Source: Pseudolabrys sp. (GTDB taxonomy: Bacteria; Pseudomonadota; Alphaproteobacteria; Rhizobiales; Xanthobacteraceae). From it: 59,018 nt of DNA. The DNA lies in NCBI GenBank assembly GCA_019635575.1, contig JAHBZF010000006.1, positions 1 to 59,018 on the forward strand, given 5' to 3'. Shown here piece by piece: positions 43,455-53,064 of this stretch; positions within the stretch are counted from its first letter, which is position 1, and every line of letters begins with the position of its first letter. The notes under the pieces are model-generated. The model was not told the origin of the DNA. It searched no databases and saw nothing but the letters and a program-made list of their open reading frames with translations. Made by a program: the position numbers and the translations under genes.

Positions 43455-44596
43455 AGGCGGCGATCATCGGCACCGGCGAAGCGGGCTATACGCGGCATCC
43501 GCGCCCGGACCAGAACACGCATACGTTCCTGCGCGATGCGGTGGTTGCGGCGCTGAAAGACGCGCGGCTGAAGCCGTCGGATATCGACGGGCTGGCGATC
43601 TGCTCGTTCTCCATCGACCCGGACAAGGCCGTCGATATGGCCTGGCGGTTCGGCCTGTCGCTGCGCTGGCTGCTGCACGACACCAATGGCGGCGCGTCCG
43701 GCATGAACATGCTGGGCCATGCGATCCGCGGAATCGAGGCTGGTGCGGCCTCGAACATCGTCATCGTCTCCGGCGATGCGCTGAACGCCGAGCAGGTGGC
43801 GAAAGTTTCCTCGAACTACAACCGCGCGATCCGCGATCATGTGGCTCCGCTCGGTCATTCCGGTCCGAACTCGCTGTTCGCGCTGCTCACCCAGCGGCAG
43901 ATGAAAGCCTATGGCCTGACGCGGCAGGACTATGGCCACATCGCCGTGGCGCAGCGCGCCTGGGCGGCCGGCAATCCCGGCGCGGTATACCGGCAGCCGC
44001 TGACCATGGAGGAATATCTCGCGTCGCCGATGGTCGCCGATCCGCTGACGCGGTTCGACTGCGTGCCGTCATGCTGCGGCGCGTCCGCGCTGGTGGTGTC
44101 GACGGCGGACCGTTGTCCGGCGGATCGCAAGCCGGTGCATGTGCGCGCGCTGCGCCAGAGCTTCAATTATGACAACCAGGAAGGTGAGGGGCTGAAGACC
44201 GGCCTCTCAAAAGTTGCCGACGATCTGTGGGCTGCGGCCGGTGTTGGCCCGGACGAGATCGACCTCGCGTCGATCTACGACGATTACCCGGCCATGGTGC
44301 TCGCCCAGCTCCACGACCTGAAGATGATTCCCGGCAATGACCTGGCGCGGTTTGCCCGCGTGACCATTGGTGAGCAGCGGTTTCCGCTCAACACGTCCGG
44401 TGGATTGCTGTCGGCGGGGCAGGCCGGCGCGGCCGGGGGGCTCAACGGCACCGTCGAAGCGGTGCGCCAACTGCATCGTCGCGCCGGCGACCGGCAAGTC
44501 CCCGACGCGCGGCTGGCGGTGGTCAGCGGTTACGGCATGGTTGTTTACCGCTACGGCGCTTGCGCCGGCGCGGCTGTTCTGGAGCGCGCATCATGA
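43451..44596 (+). CDS. thiolase-fold protein lacking the catalytic cysteine
   Basis: A 381-residue protein of the SCP-x-type thiolase family. Where thiolases carry the acylated Cys (usual pattern C-A-S-G), this one has G81-A-S-G; the usual GHP motif near the C-terminus reads G-Q-A. True thiolysis is therefore unlikely. It overlaps a DUF35 gene by 4 bases. Cys-less thiolase-like proteins paired with DUF35, such as Ltp2 with ChsH2 in steroid side-chain loss, act as retro-aldolases, which is a better model here (inference). Confidence 0.85.
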   Translation: MKAAIIGTGEAGYTRHPRPDQNTHTFLRDAVVAALKDARLKPSDIDGLAICSFSIDPDKAVDMAWRFGLSLRWLLHDTNGGASGMNMLGHAIRGIEAGAASNIVIVSGDALNAEQVAKVSSNYNRAIRDHVAPLGHSGPNSLFALLTQRQMKAYGLTRQDYGHIAVAQRAWAAGNPGAVYRQPLTMEEYLASPMVADPLTRFDCVPSCCGASALVVSTADRCPADRKPVHVRALRQSFNYDNQEGEGLKTGLSKVADDLWAAAGVGPDEIDLASIYDDYPAMVLAQLHDLKMIPGNDLARFARVTIGEQRFPLNTSGGLLSAGQAGAAGGLNGTVEAVRQLHRRAGDRQVPDARLAVVSGYGMVVYRYGACAGAAVLERAS

Positions 44597-44904
44597 CACC
44601 GGGGCTTCCGCTTTCGCGCTGCACGGGCTGCGGCACGGGATTCTTTCCGCATCGGCTGATCTGTCCGCGCTGCGGGGAGGCCTCATGGCAGACGGATCGG
44701 GTTGAGGCTGGCGTGGTCGAGCAGATGACCACGGTGCGTTACGCCGCCGGTCGCGATCAGTGGGAGCCGCGTTACATCGCCTGCGTGCGGACCAGCGAAG
44801 GCCAGGTCATCAACGCCGGCCTTGAAGAGCCGTTGCCGGAGCAGACAGCGGTCAAGCTGTTCGACCGGGACGGTTGTCCGATCGCGCGCCGCGCATTGGG
44901 CTGA
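44593..44904 (+). CDS. DUF35 OB-fold protein with zinc ribbon
   Basis: A 103-residue protein with an N-terminal rubredoxin-like zinc ribbon (C-T-G-C and C-P-R-C, residues 10-27) and an OB-fold (TTVRYAAGRDQWEPRYIACVR). DUF35 proteins form complexes with thiolase-like partners and bind the acyl-CoA. The start overlaps the thiolase-like stop (ATGA), so the two are made together. Confidence 0.88.
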   Translation: MTPGLPLSRCTGCGTGFFPHRLICPRCGEASWQTDRVEAGVVEQMTTVRYAAGRDQWEPRYIACVRTSEGQVINAGLEEPLPEQTAVKLFDRDGCPIARRALG

Positions 44905-44960
44905 CGGGATTGCCGGAATCGAACCGGAGTTCAGTTTCGAGATAGAGGGGAACTACGATC

Positions 44961-45992
44961 ATGCGCCGTTCGACATCGCCTGGACGCCAAGCCCTGTTGC
45001 CGCCCCCGTTTGATCGCATCCGTTTCGCTGTTGTGGGCTTTTTGTTTGCGGTCGCCGCGTTTGGTGCGCCGTCGCGGACCGTAGCGCAAGAGACGATCCC
45101 ATCGAACCAGACGATCCGGCTGATCGTAACGTTCGCGCCGGGTGGCGGTGTCGATGTGGTGGCGCGTCTGATCGCGGACCGGCTCACCGCGTCGCTCGGC
45201 CAGACGGTGATCGTGGAGAACCGTCCTGGTGCCGCTGGCATCATCGCCGGGCGACAGGTGGCGAGCGCGGAGCCAAACGGCACAACGGTGCTGGTCGCGT
45301 CGAATCCGCTGCTGATCAACCAGCTTTTGAAGCCCGAGACGAATTTCAAGATCGCCGATGAACTGGCCCCGGTGGCCAGCGTCGCGCCGCAGGCCATCGT
45401 CATCGTCACGTCGCCGCAGGTGCCGGCGCATTCGCTGAAGGATTTGCTCTCGCTGGCGCGCCAGAAACCGCTCAACTATGCCACCACCGGCGCCGGATCG
45501 CTGTCGCATCTTACGGTGGAGTTTCTGCTGACGTCGCAACCCGGCTTGCGGATGCAGCATGTGCCGTTCCCCGGCGCGGCACCGGCCTTGACGGCGGTGG
45601 TCGCCAATCAGGTCGAGGTCGGGTCCGCGACCATTCCGCCCGCGGTGCCGCTGGTCAAATCGGGCAAGATCCAGGCTGTTGCGGTGGCGAGCGAGCAGCG
45701 CTCGGCGCAATTGCCGGATGTGCCGACCTTCGGCGAGGCCGGCGTGCCATCTCTGCCCGTGCTCGCCTGGGTCGGGTTCTTCGTCTCCGCAAAGACGCCG
45801 AAGCCGATCGTTGACCGGCTGTCGAAGGCGATTGTCGAGGTCGCCCGCCTGCCGGACGTCCGCAAGAAGTTCGGTGAAATGGGCTTTGAGGACAAGGCAA
45901 GCGATGCCGGCCAGTTCAGCCGAGAACTCGCGGCAGAGCTCGCGATCTGGAGCGACGTGGTCAAGAAAGCCAATCTGGTGGGTGCGAACTAA
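44961..45992 (+). CDS. orphan TctC/Bug-family periplasmic binding protein
   Basis: A 343-residue receptor with an unusually long N-terminal region before the hydrophobic signal (FAVVGFLFAVAAFGAPSRTVAQ). Motifs: IRLIVTFAPGGGVDVVARLIA and IVENRPGAAGII. AGGGG precedes the ATG. It lies in the same direction as the acyl-CoA synthetase operon, 56 bases after DUF35. Confidence 0.9.
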   Translation: MRRSTSPGRQALLPPPFDRIRFAVVGFLFAVAAFGAPSRTVAQETIPSNQTIRLIVTFAPGGGVDVVARLIADRLTASLGQTVIVENRPGAAGIIAGRQVASAEPNGTTVLVASNPLLINQLLKPETNFKIADELAPVASVAPQAIVIVTSPQVPAHSLKDLLSLARQKPLNYATTGAGSLSHLTVEFLLTSQPGLRMQHVPFPGAAPALTAVVANQVEVGSATIPPAVPLVKSGKIQAVAVASEQRSAQLPDVPTFGEAGVPSLPVLAWVGFFVSAKTPKPIVDRLSKAIVEVARLPDVRKKFGEMGFEDKASDAGQFSRELAAELAIWSDVVKKANLVGAN

Positions 45993-46030
45993 CCCATGCC
46001 CTCATCTCCGCACAGCGGGAGGATCAGACT

Positions 46031-47020
46031 ATGACATTGTCGCGTTCTTGGAAGCGCGCCGCGGGCATGCTGGCATGCGTCGCGGCTTTGATGACGGGTA
46101 CTTTCTCCGCAGCACTGGCTCAGGAGGCCTTTCCGGCGCGGCCGGTGCAGTTGCTGGTGCCGTTTCCGCCGGGCGCATCCACAGATCTCCTCGCGCGCTT
46201 TCTCGCACCCAAGCTCAGTGCCGCGCTCGGACAGCCGGTGGTGGTGGAAAATCGCGGCGGCGCCGGTGGACTGATCGGCGCCGGCGTTGTCGCAAAGGCG
46301 GCGCCTGACGGGCACACCCTTCTCGTCGCCAGCAGCACGACAATGCAGAGCCCGTTGCTGCAGAAGAATCCCGCGTTCGATACGGTGAAGGACTTCGCGC
46401 CGGTTATTGCCGCATTCCAGCATCCGTTCCTGATGGTGTCATCAGCGACCATCCCGGTGCACAACATCGCCGAGTTGATCCAGTATGCGAAAGCCAATCC
46501 CGGCAAGCTGAACGCCGCGTCGCTCGGTGGTTTCAGCGATGTCATCAGCATGATGTTCCGTCATGCCGCCGGCCTTCATCTGCAAATCGTGCCGTATCGC
46601 GGCGGCGCGGAGGCGATGATGGGTGTGGTGCGCGGCGACGCGCATATCGTCTTCAATCCCTATTCCGCCATGCAGCCGCAAATCCAGGGCGGGCAACTGC
46701 GGATGATGGCGGTGACCTCATTGCGGCGCAGCCCGACGCTTCCGGATGTGCCGACGCTTGCGGAAAGCGGTCTCAAGGATTTCGAGATCATCAATGTCGT
46801 CGGCATCCTGGCTCCGGCCGGAACGCCGCAGCCCATCGTGCAGCGGCTCAATCGCGAGATCGCGGCGATCGTCTCGTCTCCGGAAGGACGTAAATTCATT
46901 ACCGATCGGGGTAACGACACGATCCCCGACTATTCGCCGGACCATTATGCCGAATTGCTGAAAGCCGCGGACACGAAGTATCGCCGGGTCATCGACGAGA
47001 TCGGATTTGTGAAACAGTAG
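46031..47020 (+). CDS. orphan TctC/Bug-family periplasmic binding protein
   Basis: A 329-residue receptor with signal peptide (AAGMLACVAALMTGTFSAALAQ). Motifs: VQLLVPFPPGASTDLLARFLA, VVENRGGAGGLIG and PDGHTLLVA. GGGAGGATC precedes the ATG. It is the second TctC gene in tandem but is not a close duplicate of the one before it. Confidence 0.92.
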   Translation: MTLSRSWKRAAGMLACVAALMTGTFSAALAQEAFPARPVQLLVPFPPGASTDLLARFLAPKLSAALGQPVVVENRGGAGGLIGAGVVAKAAPDGHTLLVASSTTMQSPLLQKNPAFDTVKDFAPVIAAFQHPFLMVSSATIPVHNIAELIQYAKANPGKLNAASLGGFSDVISMMFRHAAGLHLQIVPYRGGAEAMMGVVRGDAHIVFNPYSAMQPQIQGGQLRMMAVTSLRRSPTLPDVPTLAESGLKDFEIINVVGILAPAGTPQPIVQRLNREIAAIVSSPEGRKFITDRGNDTIPDYSPDHYAELLKAADTKYRRVIDEIGFVKQ

Positions 47021-47040
47021 GCGTTTCCATCGCTGCCGCG

Positions 47041-47066
47041 ATCCTGAGCGCGCTTGCGCCCAGGAT
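47041..47066. terminator. hairpin between convergent genes
   Basis: ATCCTG pairs with CAGGAT, and GCGC with GCGC inside, around loop GCTT with one A/C mismatch. It sits in the 54-base gap between the TctC gene and the cysN-cysH gene and probably ends both transcripts. No long T-run follows. Confidence 0.6.
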
Positions 47067-47074
47067 TGTTCGAA

Positions 47075-49114
47075 CTATCGGCCGTGTAATCCGCATTCCT
47101 TCTTCGCGGCCTCTTCCCACCACCAGCGGCCGGCGCGTTCCGGCTCTCCGGGCCGCAACGCGCGTGTGCACGGCGCGCAGCCAATGGATGCGAAGTTTCG
47201 GTCGTGCAGCGGATTGACCGGAACGCCTTGCGATGCGGTGAATGCAGCAACCTGCTCGCGTGACCAATCAAAGATCGGATTGAGTTTGAGCAGGCGATAC
47301 GAGGCATCTTCTGTGAGCAATGCCATATCGGCGCGATTGGCGGACTGATCCGCCCGCAGCCCGGTGATCCATCCCGTTGCGCCAGCGAGCGCGCGGCTCA
47401 ATGGCTCCACTTTCCGCACGAAGCAGCAGGCCAGCCGGGTCTCGCGGCTTGCATAGAACCCGTTGATTCCCTGTTTTTCGACCAGAGCTTCAAGAGCGTC
47501 GTGGCGCGGATAGAAGGCGCGGATGCGCTTGCCGAAATGGCTCTCCGTCTGCGCCCAAAGATCATAGGTTTCCGGAAACAAACGGCCGGTATCCAAGGTC
47601 ACAACGTCGATGTCGATGTCATTGCGGATGATCATCTCGAGGATGGCTTGATCCTCGATGCCGAAACTGGTGGTGAAGACGATCCGTCCCTCGACCGAAT
47701 CGCGCAGCAGCTTGAGCCGATCGACCGGCGGCAAATCCGCCAGACGCGGGGCGAGTGCTTCAGCTCGCTGTTGCAATGCGCGGCGAGCCGTCGAATCCGA
47801 ACCTCGAATCTCGTTCTGGTCACGGCGCTGATCCAGCAGATCGAGGATCAGGCCGCCGCCGCCGATACGTCCGTCGATCTCCAGGGCGAAGCGGCCGGTG
47901 GCCGGGTTCTCGGTGGAGCGGTCCACGGCAAGCGGCTTCGCCAGTTCGATGTCGATTTCCCCGATGTGATTCTGCGGAATGGCGTGGCTGACGCCGGACT
48001 GCAGGGCGCCCGGATCGAGGGTATTGACGATCGCGGACACCTGCCCACGCGCTTCGCTGGTTCCCAGACGCAGCGTGACTGTCGTATTCGGCACGAGCGG
48101 CTTGGGGTGCAGCCAGAAGATGCGCGCGCGGATGCGGCGGGAGGCGGGGACGGGGGCCGAGGTGCGGGCGATGATCTCGCCCCGCTGCACGAACAATTCG
48201 CGATCGAGCGTGATCCCCACGGAGCGCCCGGCGTTTGCTACGGTGACTGTCTTGCCTTCGTGAGGGACCGGCCAATTCTCGATGGAGCGGATGCGGGCGA
48301 CCTTGTTGCCGGGCATGACGGTGATCTCGTCACCCACGCCGATCTCGCCGCTTTCGATCCGACCGGCGATGATCCGCCGGTCGTCGAACTTGTAAACCGC
48401 CTGCACCGGCAGCCGGAGCGGCAGGTTCGGCAGCGCCGCCGCCGGCGAGAACTGATCGAGCGCCTGCACCACCGGAGGGCCGTCGTACCACGCCAGCGAC
48501 GCACTCTTAAGGGCCACGCCGTCGCCTTCGCGAGCAGAGACCGGAATGATCGCCGCCGGTTTGATCCCGAGACCGGACAGATAGCCATCGATTTCTGCGG
48601 CGATCTCATTGAACCGCGCGGCGCTGTAGCCGGTGCGATCCATCTTGTTGACCACGACGGCGACCTGGCGGACCCCGAGAAGATGCAGCAGGTAGCCGTG
48701 GCGGCGGGTCTGTTCGCGTACGCCCTCCGTCGCGTCGATCATCAAGACTGCGGCGTCGGCCTGCGCCGCGCCGGTGATCATGTTGCGCAGGAATTCGACG
48801 TGACCCGGCGCGTCGATCAAAACGAAATCGCGTGACGCCGTGCGAAACCGGATCTGGCTGGTGTCGATAGTGATGCCCTGGTCGCGCTCGGTCTGCAGCG
48901 CATCGAGCAGGAATGACCATTCGAACGGCATGCCGCGGCGTGCGCTGACCGCCTTGAGATGATCGAGCTTGCCGTCGGGAAGGCTGCCGGTCTCGTACAG
49001 CAGCCGGCCGATCAGGGTCGATTTTCCGTGATCGACATGCCCGACAATGACGATGCGGACGAGTGGACGCTGGTCCGCGACGGGGAACAGTTCGGGGTTT
49101 ACCAGGACGTTCAT
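47075..49114 (-). CDS. cysN-cysH fusion: fusion of sulfate adenylyltransferase subunit 1 (CysN) and APS reductase (CysH)
   Basis: A 679-residue bifunctional protein. Residues 1 to about 425 are the CysN GTPase: GHVDHGKS (25-32), DAPGH (101-105) and NKMD (156-159), with the beta-barrel domains. After a linker, residues about 455-679 are an assimilatory APS reductase: TTSFGIEDQA, TLDTGRLFPE, paired C563-C564 and C646-x-x-C649 for a [4Fe-4S] cluster, and the catalytic C674 in the ECGLH tail. The cluster cysteines indicate APS rather than PAPS as substrate. There is no CysC kinase domain. The gene follows cysD by 14 bases. Confidence 0.92.
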   Translation of the reverse strand: MNVLVNPELFPVADQRPLVRIVIVGHVDHGKSTLIGRLLYETGSLPDGKLDHLKAVSARRGMPFEWSFLLDALQTERDQGITIDTSQIRFRTASRDFVLIDAPGHVEFLRNMITGAAQADAAVLMIDATEGVREQTRRHGYLLHLLGVRQVAVVVNKMDRTGYSAARFNEIAAEIDGYLSGLGIKPAAIIPVSAREGDGVALKSASLAWYDGPPVVQALDQFSPAAALPNLPLRLPVQAVYKFDDRRIIAGRIESGEIGVGDEITVMPGNKVARIRSIENWPVPHEGKTVTVANAGRSVGITLDRELFVQRGEIIARTSAPVPASRRIRARIFWLHPKPLVPNTTVTLRLGTSEARGQVSAIVNTLDPGALQSGVSHAIPQNHIGEIDIELAKPLAVDRSTENPATGRFALEIDGRIGGGGLILDLLDQRRDQNEIRGSDSTARRALQQRAEALAPRLADLPPVDRLKLLRDSVEGRIVFTTSFGIEDQAILEMIIRNDIDIDVVTLDTGRLFPETYDLWAQTESHFGKRIRAFYPRHDALEALVEKQGINGFYASRETRLACCFVRKVEPLSRALAGATGWITGLRADQSANRADMALLTEDASYRLLKLNPIFDWSREQVAAFTASQGVPVNPLHDRNFASIGCAPCTRALRPGEPERAGRWWWEEAAKKECGLHGR

Positions 49115-49128
49115 GGTGGTTCCAGGAG

Positions 49129-49923
49129 TTACAGGTAGCCGGCTGTGCGCAGGCGCTCGAACGCGTCTTCGGATTCGTGATCCATGGCGCGCCCGGATCG
49201 CTCCGGTACCTTCGTGTCGTGCAATTCCTCGATGATCTCGTCGATGGAGCGCGCATCGGACACGACGGGAAAGGTGATGTCGGCATCACCGAGGGAGCGA
49301 TAGCGCTTTCCGTTGCGGCTCAGATAGAGCGGGATAATCGGAATGCTCTCGCGTCGCGTATACGCCCAGATGTCGATCTCGGTCCAATGCAGGATCGGAT
49401 GAATGCGCAAATGCGCGCCGCGCGGTGGCGACGCGTTAAAGTGATTCCAGAATTCGGGTGGCTGGTCGCGGACATCCCACAGACCTTCCGCGCCGCGCGG
49501 TGAAAATACGCGCTCCTTGGCACGGGTCGGTTCCTCGTCGCGGCGGATGCCGGTGATCAGGCCATCGAAGCCGTGCTTGACGAGTGCGCTCTTCAATCCT
49601 TCCGTTTTGCGCGCGGCAGAGCGGGCCGCGGGCGGTAACGTCGGATCGACGGAATCGATCGGTGGGCAATCCTCGACGATGAGATCGAGCGACCATTCCT
49701 TCGCGTATCGGGTGCGAAATTCGTACATCTCCGCGAATTTCTTGCCTGTATCGACGTGCATGACCGGAAAGGGTACGCGGCCAAAGAACGCTTTTCGCGC
49801 CAGCCAGATCATCACGTTCGAATCCTTGCCCAGCGACCACAGCAGGGCGATGTTTTTCATCCGCGCAAATGCCTCGCGCAAGATGAAGATGCTTTGCGCT
49901 TCGAGCTCGTCGAGCCGATCCAT
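49129..49923 (-). CDS. cysD: sulfate adenylyltransferase subunit 2
   Basis: A 264-residue protein of the PP-loop ATPase family that makes APS from ATP and sulfate together with CysN. Seen here: the PP-loop LLWSLGKDSNVMIWL, VMHVDTGKKFAEMYEFR, and the SLGDADITFPV C-terminal region. The ATG at 49923 is chosen on length and GGAG upstream; the longer frame has no support. It is divergent from the sulfate transporter operon across a 369-base regulatory region. Confidence 0.95.
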   Translation of the reverse strand: MDRLDELEAQSIFILREAFARMKNIALLWSLGKDSNVMIWLARKAFFGRVPFPVMHVDTGKKFAEMYEFRTRYAKEWSLDLIVEDCPPIDSVDPTLPPAARSAARKTEGLKSALVKHGFDGLITGIRRDEEPTRAKERVFSPRGAEGLWDVRDQPPEFWNHFNASPPRGAHLRIHPILHWTEIDIWAYTRRESIPIIPLYLSRNGKRYRSLGDADITFPVVSDARSIDEIIEELHDTKVPERSGRAMDHESEDAFERLRTAGYL

Positions 49924-50020
49924 CGAAACTACTCCGCGTCCATATTCGCGCGCTGAACGGCGGCAGAACAAACAATCTCTGACGCAGCGTCGCGTGTTGC
50001 TGAACATTCCAAGGTCACGA

Positions 50021-50068
50021 ACAACAAAGGCACAACATTTTTTGGCTTTTGTCGTAGATCTTTGTTGT
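50021..50068. promoter_or_regulatory. inverted repeat in the cysD/sbp intergenic region
   Basis: ACAACAAAG (50021-50029) and its complement CTTTGTTGT (50060-50068) are separated by 30 bases, about three helical turns between half-site centres plus one. The spacer is T-rich. It is placed to bind a regulator of the divergent sulfate genes, for example a CysB-type LysR protein (inference). The rest of the 369-base gap contains only the short leader frame. Confidence 0.4.
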
Positions 50069-50205
50069 AAGCCGCGGCGTGAGCGCGTCAACAAACAGAG
50101 TGGTGTCGTTTGAAAATAGAAAAGTTCTTTCCGTTCAGACGATTTGGAAAAAATGGATGCAATGCCGAAGCAACGACGACGAGAAATAAAATTCGGGAGG
50201 AAAAC

Positions 50206-50247
50206 ATGAAAATGATCGGAGCGATGCACGTCGTGTACCGACTCTGA
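50206..50247 (+). CDS. possible 13-residue leader peptide upstream of the sulfate-binding protein gene
   Basis: A very good ribosome binding site (GGGAGG, 50195-50200) precedes an ATG that opens a 13-codon frame, MKMIGAMHVVYRL, ending at TGA 50245-50247. It ends 45 bases before the sbp start. It has three Met and no Cys codons. It may be a regulatory leader, or the site may be a coincidence. Confidence 0.4.
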   Translation: MKMIGAMHVVYRL

Positions 50248-50292
50248 CGATCATCAATGGCGACCGATCTTCCGGTGGAAGTGGAGATGAGG

Positions 50293-51285
50293 ATGAAACG
50301 TACTCTTTACGGTTTGATTTTAGCTGCCGCTCTGGGCGCAAATGCGCATGCTGCGGATATCACGTTGCTCAATGTATCTTACGATCCGACCCGCGAGCTG
50401 CATGCGGCGTTGAGCAAGGCGTTTTCCAGCCAATACAAGACGCCTGAGGGGAAAACCGTCGAGATCAAGTCGTCGCATGGCGGTTCCGGCAAGCAGGCCA
50501 GATCCGTGATCGACGGGCTTGCTGCCGATATCGTCACGCTGGCACTGGCTTACGACATCGACGCCATCGCCGATCGCGGGCTGCTGGCGAGCGATTGGCA
50601 GAAGAAGCTTCCGGAAAATTCGGCGCCATATACCTCGACGATCGTTTTCCTGGTGCGCAAGGGAAATCCAAAAGGCATCAAGGACTGGGGCGATCTGGCC
50701 AGGGTTGGTGTGAAGATCATTACGCCGAATCCAAAGACATCCGGCGGGGCTCGCTGGAACTATCTGGCGGCATGGGGCTACGCCCTGAAACAGCCGGGTG
50801 GAACGCCGGACAAGGCCAAGGCGTTTGTCAAAGCGATCTATGCCAATGTGCCGGTGCTGGACACCGGCGCCCGAGGTTCGACAGTGACATTCGTCGAGCG
50901 CAATGTGGGCGACGTGCTGGTCACCTGGGAAAACGAGGCATTCCTGTCCATCAAGGAGTTCGGGCAGGACAAGTTCGACATCGTCGTTCCTTCGGTCTCG
51001 ATCCTCGCGGAGCCGCCAGTCGCCGTCGTCGACAAGGTTGTCGACCGGAAAGGCACGCGTGCGGCGGCGATGGCCTATCTGAACTTCATCTACAGCAAGC
51101 AGGGCCAGGAGATTTCGGCCGAGAATTTCTACCGGCCGCGTGACCCGGAGATCGTCAAGAAATATGAGACGCAATTTCCCAAGGTGAACCTGTTCACCAT
51201 CGACGAGGTATTCGGCGGCTGGCGCAATGCCCAGAAGACGCACTTCGCCGATGGCGGTGTGTTCGACACCATTTACCAGAACTGA
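50293..51285 (+). CDS. sbp: periplasmic sulfate-binding protein
   Basis: A 330-residue sulfate receptor of the CysAWTP-type ABC transporter. Signal peptide [20 protein letters not shown] is cleaved before ADITLL. The signature [11 protein letters not shown] and [14 protein letters not shown] are classic for Sbp/CysP proteins. ATG 50293 fits the signal peptide best; two ATGs lie slightly upstream. It heads the operon sbp-cysT-cysW-cysA. Confidence 0.95.
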   Translation: MKRTLYGLILAAALGANAHAADITLLNVSYDPTRELHAALSKAFSSQYKTPEGKTVEIKSSHGGSGKQARSVIDGLAADIVTLALAYDIDAIADRGLLASDWQKKLPENSAPYTSTIVFLVRKGNPKGIKDWGDLARVGVKIITPNPKTSGGARWNYLAAWGYALKQPGGTPDKAKAFVKAIYANVPVLDTGARGSTVTFVERNVGDVLVTWENEAFLSIKEFGQDKFDIVVPSVSILAEPPVAVVDKVVDRKGTRAAAMAYLNFIYSKQGQEISAENFYRPRDPEIVKKYETQFPKVNLFTIDEVFGGWRNAQKTHFADGGVFDTIYQN

Positions 51286-51294
51286 GGTACAACC

Positions 51295-52143
51295 GTGGCG
51301 AGCGGAATTCTGTTGCTGCGGCGGCAGCCGAGCGTCATTCCGGGATTTGGGATCACGCTGGGCGTATCCCTGACATGGCTGTCGCTGATCATTCTCATTC
51401 CGCTCGCCGCGCTGTTCCTGAAGACGACGGAGCTGTCGTTCGAGCGATTCGTGACGATCGTCACCAGCCCGCGCACGCTGCACGCGCTGGAGTTGTCCTT
51501 CGGCCTGGCGCTGGCCGCGGCGGCGACGAATTTGGTGTTTGGCCTGATCGCGGTCTGGGTTCTGGTTCGCTACGAATTTCCCGCCCGGCGGATGTTCGAC
51601 GCGGTGATCGATATCCCGTTTGCGTTGCCGACGGCCGTCGCGGGCATCGCGCTGACCAATCTCTATGCGGAGAACGGCTGGATCGGTAGCCTGCTGGCGC
51701 CGCTGGGGATCAAGGTCGCCTTCACCCAGCTCGGTATCTTCGTCGCGTTGGTGTTCATCGGTTTGCCGTTCGTGGTCCGGACGGTTCAGCCGGTACTGCA
51801 GGATCTCGAGGCCGAGCTTGAAGAGGTGGCGGCGACCCTTGGCGCCAGCCGCTGGACGACGATCCGCCGGGTTATTTTCCCGACTCTGGTGCCCGCGCTG
51901 CTCACGGGCTTCGCGCTCGCCTTCGCCCGCGCGGTCGGAGAATACGGTTCCGTCATTTTCATCGCCGGCAATCTTCCGAATGTGTCGGAAATCGCGCCGC
52001 TGCTGATCATCATCCGCCTCGAGGAGTTCCGTTATGCGGATGCGACCGCGATCGCGGCGGTGATGCTGGTCGCGTCGTTCATCCTGTTGCTGATCATCAA
52101 TCTGTTGCAGCGCTGGTCCGAGCGGCGCGCTGGAAAACGATAA
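51295..52143 (+). CDS. cysT: sulfate ABC transporter permease CysT (CysU)
   Basis: A 282-residue inner-membrane permease with about six membrane segments and the ABC-permease EAA loop ([21 protein letters not shown]). GTG start after GAGG, 9 bases from the sbp stop. Its stop overlaps the cysW start by one base (TAATG). Confidence 0.94.
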   Translation: MASGILLLRRQPSVIPGFGITLGVSLTWLSLIILIPLAALFLKTTELSFERFVTIVTSPRTLHALELSFGLALAAAATNLVFGLIAVWVLVRYEFPARRMFDAVIDIPFALPTAVAGIALTNLYAENGWIGSLLAPLGIKVAFTQLGIFVALVFIGLPFVVRTVQPVLQDLEAELEEVAATLGASRWTTIRRVIFPTLVPALLTGFALAFARAVGEYGSVIFIAGNLPNVSEIAPLLIIIRLEEFRYADATAIAAVMLVASFILLLIINLLQRWSERRAGKR

Positions 52144-53054
52144 TGTCGTTTAATCCCGTGATTCAATCGCAGGAAACCGCGGACTTTCTCGCGACCGGTC
52201 TTGCGCCAGCGCTTGTCGTGCATCGCTCCCGTCGCGACGGGCGGGCCGATCCGCTTTGGCTGCAATGGACACTGACCGGCGTAGCACTCTCATTCCTGAC
52301 GGTCTTCATTGTCGTTCCGCTCGTTAATGTGTTCGCGCAGGCGCTGGCCAAAGGCGTTCCGGCCTATGTCGCGGCCATCAGCCACCCGGATGCGCTGGCG
52401 GCGATCTGGTTGACGGTCGTGGCCGCCGTGGTGGCCGTGATTCTGAACGTGGTCTTTGGAACGATCACGGCCTGGGCGATCACTAAATACGAGTTTCGCG
52501 GCAAAAGCCTCCTGATCAGCCTGGTGGATCTGCCGTTCTCGGTATCGCCGGTGATCTCCGGTCTTGTCTTCATTCTGTTGTTCGGCGCGCAGGGTTATTT
52601 CGGGCCATGGCTGCAGGACAACGATATCAAGATCGTCTTTGCCGTGCCCGGCATCATTCTGGCGACGGTGTTCGTCACGTTCCCGTTCGTTGCCCGCGAA
52701 CTCATTCCGCTGATGCGGGAGCAGGGTATTCAGGACGAAGAGGCGGCGATCTCGCTCGGCGCCTCCGGGTTGCGGACCTTCTTCCGCGTGACGTTGCCGA
52801 ACGTCAAATGGGCGCTGCTGTACGGCGTGCTGCTGACCAATGCGCGGGCGATGGGCGAATTCGGCGCGGTCTCGGTGGTGTCCGGCCATATCCGAGGCGA
52901 GACCAACACGATGCCGCTTCATATCGAGATTCTCTACAACGAGTATCAGTTCATGGCGGCGTTCGCGGTCGCGTCGCTGCTGGCGTTTCTGGCGCTGGTC
53001 ACGCTGGTCGCTAAGGTTGTGCTGGAAAAGCGGATCGCGAGGACAACACGGTAG
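52143..53054 (+). CDS. cysW: sulfate ABC transporter permease CysW
   Basis: A 303-residue permease partner of CysT. It has a longer cytoplasmic N-terminus and the EAA loop ([21 protein letters not shown]), plus the CysW signature [22 protein letters not shown]. Start overlaps cysT. Confidence 0.95.
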   Translation: MSFNPVIQSQETADFLATGLAPALVVHRSRRDGRADPLWLQWTLTGVALSFLTVFIVVPLVNVFAQALAKGVPAYVAAISHPDALAAIWLTVVAAVVAVILNVVFGTITAWAITKYEFRGKSLLISLVDLPFSVSPVISGLVFILLFGAQGYFGPWLQDNDIKIVFAVPGIILATVFVTFPFVARELIPLMREQGIQDEEAAISLGASGLRTFFRVTLPNVKWALLYGVLLTNARAMGEFGAVSVVSGHIRGETNTMPLHIEILYNEYQFMAAFAVASLLAFLALVTLVAKVVLEKRIARTTR

Positions 53055-53064
53055 GGACAGGGCG

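Noticed and set aside
49924-50292. SAM or other riboswitch upstream of the sulfate genes
   Set aside because: No conserved riboswitch core could be recognised by eye; the region is AT-rich with an inverted repeat better explained as a protein site.
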